Source: DASWJZ01 sp963761005 (GTDB lineage: Bacteria > Pseudomonadota > Alphaproteobacteria > Rhizobiales > Afifellaceae). Taken from it: DNA of 64,000 nucleotides. The translations under genes and the position numbers were made by a program. The stretch is from contig CAVXFK010000018.1 of assembly GCA_963761005.1 (NCBI GenBank), positions 1 through 64,000 on the forward strand. Reading direction: 5' to 3'. Below are positions 60,371 through 64,000 of this stretch, piece after piece. The notes under the pieces were generated by a model. The model was not told the origin of the DNA and ran no database searches. It saw only the letters and a program-made list of their open reading frames with translations. Position 1 is the stretch's first letter. Every line of letters starts with the position of its first letter.

Positions 60371-61152
60371 GCGACTCCGCCCTCCCCTACACCGCGACCG
60401 AGATGATGACGATTGTCGCGGCGCGGGCGTTGAAGAATGACGATGTCGTCTTCGTCGGCATCGGTGCGCCGTCGGCGGCGTGCAACCTCGCGCGCCTCAC
60501 CCACGCGCCGGACATCACGCTGATCTACGAGTCCGGCACGATCGGAACGAAGCCGAACGTGCTGCCGCTTTCGATCGGCGACGGCGAGCTCTCCGACACG
60601 GCGCTCACCACCGTCGCTGTCCCGGAAATGTTCCGCTACTGGCTGCAGGGAGGCCGCATCACTGTCGGCTTTCTCGGCGGCGCGCAGATCGACCGCTTCG
60701 CCAATTTGAACACCACCGTCGTCGGTGACTACGCTAAGCCCAAGGTGCGGCTTCCGGGTGGCGGCGGCGCGCCGGAGATCGCCACGAACTGCGGCGAGAT
60801 CTTCATCACGATGTCGATGGGAAAGCGTGCTTTCGTCGACAAGCTGCCGTTCGTCACCTCGCTCGGCCACGGCTCGGGGCCGGGCTCGCGCGCAGCGCTC
60901 GGCGTCAAGACGAAAGGGCCGACCAAGGTCATCACCGACCTCTGCCTGATGGAACCCGACGCCGAAACCTGTGAGCTGACAGTGACAGCGCTCTATCCCG
61001 GCGCGACGCGCGAGAAGGTCGAGGCGGAGTGCGGATGGCCAATCAAGTTCGCATCCCAACCATCCGAGACCACCCAGCCGACGGCCGAAGAGCTTGGCGT
61101 GCTCCGCGACCTGCAGGCGCGCACCGAGGCCGCTCACGGCGGCGACGCCTGA
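60367..61152 (+). CDS. CoA transferase subunit B (3-oxoadipate type)
   Basis: 261 residues. GctB/CatJ-like features: the active-site Glu region ITLIYESGTIGTKPNVLPLS, RITVGFLGGAQIDRFANLNT, VRLPGGGGAPEIATNCGEIF. Pairs with the A subunit at 58989. The pair completes activation of 3-oxoadipate for thiolysis; a thiolase is not in the window. Confidence 0.87.
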   Translation: MSDSALPYTATEMMTIVAARALKNDDVVFVGIGAPSAACNLARLTHAPDITLIYESGTIGTKPNVLPLSIGDGELSDTALTTVAVPEMFRYWLQGGRITVGFLGGAQIDRFANLNTTVVGDYAKPKVRLPGGGGAPEIATNCGEIFITMSMGKRAFVDKLPFVTSLGHGSGPGSRAALGVKTKGPTKVITDLCLMEPDAETCELTVTALYPGATREKVEAECGWPIKFASQPSETTQPTAEELGVLRDLQARTEAAHGGDA

Positions 61153-61314
61153 GCCATCGACCCGCTTGCCGGTTCGACGGCAAACCACTTATATCGCGCG
61201 ACGCGAGACATCCCCGAGCAGGTGGCGGGTCTTTGGGGAGCGTAGCCGATCCTGGCTTTGTCGCGGGAATATGGGAGCACGGCTTCGCTTTGGCGGGCCC
61301 GTGACAATGGCCTG

Positions 61315-62203
61315 ATGGAGATGCAGCAGGTCCGCTACTTCATCACCCTCGCGAAAACCCTGAATTTCACGCGCGCCGCGGAGGAGTGCAACGTCAGCCA
61401 GCCGTCGCTGACACGCGCCATCCACCTCCTGGAAGCGGAGCTCGGCGGCGAGCTTCTTCGCCGCGAGCGCCGGCAGTCGCATCTGACCGATCTCGGCCAG
61501 CGCATGCTGCCTTTGATGCAGCAGTGCTACGACGCCGCGCTGGCGGCGAAGAACCTCGCCACCGCGATGAAGAAGAACCAGATCGCGCCCGTGTCGATCG
61601 CCGTGTCGCCGACAATCAACATTTCGTTATTCATGGCACAGCTGAACGAGCTGTCGCGCGCCTATCCCGGCGTCCAGCTCAAGATCAAGCGGAGCGGCGG
61701 GGATGAGATCGGGCGGCTTCTGAAAGACGGAGAAGCGGAGATCGCCATCGCCGGCCCCCTGCCCGACAGCTGGGAACGGCTCGACCAGTGGCCGATCCGC
61801 GAGGAGCAGTTCGACCTGATCGTCAATCGTGAGCACCCGCTGGCGAAGCGCGACACTGTTCCGGTCGCGGAGCTCAAGGGCGAGCGCTTTCTCCGGCGCA
61901 CGGGCTGCGAGATGAGCGCCATCGTCACGCGCGCGCTCGCCATGCACGACGTCCACGCCGAGGACGCACACGAGGTCGAGTTCGGAGCAGGACTTCTTCG
62001 CGCTGCTTGAGTTGAATTTCGGACTGGCGGTCGGGCCGGCCACGGGCTCTTTGCCCGACAAGCTGGTGCGCCGCATGATCGAAGGCGTCGACGTGAAGCG
62101 CAGTATCACGATCTACGGGATCGCCGGGAGAAGGCGCTCGCCTGCCGGCGCGACGCTGCTCAATCTCCTGCGCGCGACCGACTGGTCGCGCACCATCAAC
62201 TAG
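61315..62203 (+). pseudogene. LysR-family regulator, one frameshift
   Basis: The first frame, from ATG 61315, gives a complete HTH (MEMQQVRYFITLAKTLNFTR; EECNVSQPSLTRAIHLLEAE) and most of the effector domain up to EDAHEVEF. One extra G in 61983-61985 then causes a stop at 62010. Removing it gives EQDFFALLELNFGLAVGPAT and continues in the 62012-62203 frame to a normal end. Likely regulator of the downstream side of pcaHG/CoA transferase, or an assembly-damaged intact gene. PcaQ/CatR-like specificity cannot be told. Confidence 0.85.
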
Positions 62204-62584
62204 CTCTCCGCCATCTGCTCGTCGTCATGCCCGGACTTGATCCGAGACCACTGCACCGCGTTCAGACACTTCGGACTTCGATCCTTCGTTCCGCAACGTC
62301 TGTCCTACGCAGCGAGCCATATCACGCCCGCTCTCACAGAATAGTGTGGCGCAGGCTATGGAATCGACGCGCCCGGCGCGCCACAACAAGGCCATGTGGA
62401 AGGCCTGTTTGCTGCGCGTATCCATCGCAAAAATGCCCAGATCGGCGGCCAGTTGGCGCGCCTCACGGGCGCAATAGCTCGGAGCTATTGGAACAATCGA
62501 ACTTCAATATTTCCGGCGGCGGTTGGGACGCGCTTTAAGCGATTACGCCATTAAGGCGCCGACCAGACCAAGGGAATTAGGACC
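62204..62584. other. Intergenic region before the bufferin operon
   Basis: Contains a truncated copy of the GTCATGCCCGG palindromic repeat (62221-62247), no convincing ORF, and a perfect palindrome at 62473-62489. Confidence 0.5.
62473..62489. promoter_or_regulatory. 17-bp perfect palindrome upstream of bufA
   Basis: AATAGCTC G GAGCTATT, 8-bp arms with one central base, ending 95 bases before the bufA ATG. Could be an operator or a small hairpin. No known regulator site is recognised. Confidence 0.35.
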
Positions 62585-62887
62585 ATGAGAAAGACCACCA
62601 CCCAAATCTCGGGCGCAGCGCTCGCCGGCGCGCTTGCCGCGGCGATCGCCGCCGTCTCGCTGCCGGCGAAGGGCGCGGAAGCTCCGACGGCCGACAAGGA
62701 GAAATGCTTCGGCATTTCGCTCGCCGGCAAGAACGACTGCGCCGCCGGCCCCGGCACGACCTGCGCCGGGACCAACAAGGTCGACTACAACGGCCACTCG
62801 TGGAGGCTCGTGCCGAAGGGCACCTGCTTGAACATGCAGACGCCGTTCGGGCCGGGCTCGCTCGAGCCGATCGAGCGCCCAAGCTGA
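62585..62887 (+). CDS. bufA1: Bufferin precursor, DUF2282 (BufA1-type metallophore)
   Basis: 100 residues with a Sec signal (MRKTTTQISGAALAGALAAA to about LPAKGAEA). The mature part is the DUF2282 core: EKCFGISLAGKNDCAAGPGT, TCAGTNKVDYNGHSWRLVPK, GTC. Four Cys at 41, 52, 60 and 81. In described bufferins the DUF692 enzyme modifies core Cys to thiooxazoles and the peptide sequesters copper in the periplasm. The bufB gene lies 107 bases downstream. The C-terminal tail (MQTPFGPGSLEPIERPS) is longer than in many members. Confidence 0.9.
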   Translation: MRKTTTQISGAALAGALAAAIAAVSLPAKGAEAPTADKEKCFGISLAGKNDCAAGPGTTCAGTNKVDYNGHSWRLVPKGTCLNMQTPFGPGSLEPIERPS

Positions 62888-62994
62888 CCGACCGCTCAAC
62901 CGACTGACCGAATCGCGCCAAGCCGTAGCGACGGCGGGTCGACCCGACCCGCCGCGCCTCCAACGAAGACGCGCGCAAAAACCGGGGAACGAAC

Positions 62995-63888
62995 ATGCTC
63001 CGCCCAATGTCGCCGCCGAACTATCGTGCATCACACCGCGTTCCGCCGCGCGCGGGCGTCGGGCTCAAGCCCGAGCACGCCGCCGACATCTTCGAGAATG
63101 CACGCGGGGTCGCCTTCTTCGAGGCGCGCGCCGAGACCTACATGGGCGACGGCAGCGCGCCCAACGCGCTCCTCTCCCAGATCCGCGAGCGCTTTCCGCT
63201 CTCGCTCCACGGCGTCGGGCTTTCAATCGGCGGGGCGAAGCCGCTCGACCGCGAGCATCTCAGCCGCCTGCAGCGCCTCGTCGCGCTCTATCGGCCCGGC
63301 CTCTTCTCCGAGCACCTCGCCTGGTCGACCCACGACGGCGTCCAGCCGAATGACCTTCCGCCGCTTCCCTACAACGAGACGACGCTTGCGCGCGTTACCG
63401 CTCACGTCGACCAGGTGCAGAAGGTGCTCGGCATCAAGATGCTGCTTGAGAACCCGTCCATCTCTCCCGCCTTCGAGGATTCCACGATGAGCGAGACGGA
63501 GTTTCTCTCCGAGGTCGTCGCGCGCACAGGCTGCGGTCTTCTGCTCGACGTGAACAACGTGCACGTCGCGGCGGCGAGCCAGGGCTTCGACCCGTTCGAC
63601 TATCTGGAGAAGTTCCCGGTCGCTGCGGTCGGCGAGATTCATCTTGGCGGCCACGCCAAGGAACTCAACACGGAGGGCGCCGCACTTCTGATCGATTCGC
63701 ATGCGAACCCGGTCGCCGACAAAGTCTGGGCGCTCTACGAATGCGCGATCGAGCGGGCCGGGCCGGTTCCGACCCTGATCGAATGGGACAACGATGTCCC
63801 CTCCTATCCGGTGCTTGCCTCGGAGGCAGCGCGCGCCGACGCGGCGATCGAGCGCTTCTGCCTCGCGAACTTCAAACGCACCGCATGA
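62995..63888 (+). CDS. bufB: MNIO-family bufferin maturase BufB (DUF692)
   Basis: 297 residues from ATG 62995 (GGGGAAC upstream). TIM-barrel DUF692 multinuclear iron oxygenase: RAGVGLKPEHAADIFENARG, RFPLSLHGVGLSIGGAKPLD, EHLAWSTHDGVQPNDLPPLP, metal-site segments KMLLENPSI, LLLDVNNVHVAAASQGFDPF, VGEIHLGGHA, TLIEWDNDVPSYPV. The segment that in relatives I recall reads E(V)HAENYM here reads EARAETYM, a possible change near the metal site. Modifies Cys of BufA in the cytoplasm before export. Confidence 0.9.
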   Translation: MLRPMSPPNYRASHRVPPRAGVGLKPEHAADIFENARGVAFFEARAETYMGDGSAPNALLSQIRERFPLSLHGVGLSIGGAKPLDREHLSRLQRLVALYRPGLFSEHLAWSTHDGVQPNDLPPLPYNETTLARVTAHVDQVQKVLGIKMLLENPSISPAFEDSTMSETEFLSEVVARTGCGLLLDVNNVHVAAASQGFDPFDYLEKFPVAAVGEIHLGGHAKELNTEGAALLIDSHANPVADKVWALYECAIERAGPVPTLIEWDNDVPSYPVLASEAARADAAIERFCLANFKRTA

Positions 63889-64000
63889 TGAGGCCGTCAT
63901 TCAAGCCGTCATGCAGGCCCGCTTCGCGGCGTAGGTGCTGAAGAGCGAGCGCCCCAGACCGGGTCACCCGTCGCGAAAGCCCTCAGGGACCATCAGATAG
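63885..64000 (+). pseudogene. Possible start of a bufC (DUF2063-type) gene, truncated by window end
   Basis: Just after bufB one frame reads DEAVIQAVMQARFAA then TAG and VLKSERP; a neighbouring frame reads APDRVTRRESPQGPSD. This resembles the N-terminus of BufC/HvfC-like partner proteins, but would need several indels. Only 110 bases are available, so this is a weak call made from order (bufA-bufB-bufC) and faint resemblance. Confidence 0.25.

Noticed and set aside
60160..61188. 342-codon open frame opposite CoA transferase B
   Set aside because: Shadow frame, part of it translated repeat sequence.

Overview
The window is GC-rich and densely coding except near its left end. Its gene families point to an alphaproteobacterium of the Hyphomicrobiales (Rhizobiales): a RutR-type TetR regulator with a near-consensus operator, the reductive (Pre/Hyd) pyrimidine pathway, TRAP and tripartite tricarboxylate (TTT) transporters, FecR-domain exported proteins, cyclase and winged-helix proteins with TolB-like/TPR modules, pcaHG with a two-subunit CoA transferase, and a bufferin (DUF2282/DUF692) pair. 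The genus cannot be fixed from sequence alone. There is no rRNA, no CRISPR array, and a single tRNA (Leu-CAG).

Layout. 1-8.0 kb is gene-poor: one copy of a two-gene cassette (HGG-motif zinc protein plus unknown protein), several tiny proteins (Zn-ribbon, single-TM), a DUF4407 coiled-coil membrane protein and a decayed IS3 orfA. 8.0-17.7 kb holds a winged-helix/TPR regulator, a VOC protein, and a LysR-led operon with a sugar-type ABC importer (no ATPase gene), a sulfatase and a frameshifted DUF4432 protein. 17.8-21.9 kb is a phage-like recombination module (Gp157-Bet-Ref/HNH-D5-like NTPase) opposite a Xre repressor with two palindromic operator candidates. 22.2-23.1 kb is the second copy of the cassette. 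23.3-28.7 kb has two large multidomain glycosyltransferases. 28.9-35.8 kb has a FecR protein, a TRAP transporter, 6-phosphogluconate dehydrogenase, tRNA-Leu and a 2-keto-3-deoxygluconate-type kinase.

36.2-55.6 kb is a pyrimidine-catabolism island. It carries an NMT1-type ABC importer (binding protein, two permeases, ATPase), a cupin, dihydropyrimidinase, an M20-type carbamoylase, a nitrilase-type beta-ureidopropionase, CoA-acylating semialdehyde dehydrogenase (two frameshifts), an omega-amino acid aminotransferase, a RutR-like regulator, a TTT importer, a FecR protein and PreA/PreT. Read as a pathway: uracil/thymine to dihydropyrimidine (PreAT), to N-carbamoyl-beta-amino acid (HydA), to beta-alanine or beta-aminoisobutyrate (either carbamoylase), to semialdehyde (aminotransferase), to acyl-CoA (MmsA). 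55.8-62.2 kb carries a class III cyclase/TolB/TPR protein, protocatechuate 3,4-dioxygenase, a CoA transferase whose subunit genes are separated by a DUF559 nuclease, and a frameshifted LysR gene. 62.5-64 kb starts a bufferin operon (bufA, bufB, possible start of bufC).

Two cross-cutting points. First, isolated one-base indels interrupt at least six otherwise well-conserved genes (DUF4432, bet, gp157, kdgK, mmsA twice, LysR), which looks more like assembly error than decay. Second, two small nucleases (GIY-YIG and DUF559) each sit inside a catabolic operon bracketed by inverted copies of a palindromic repeat family, suggesting nuclease-repeat mobile modules.
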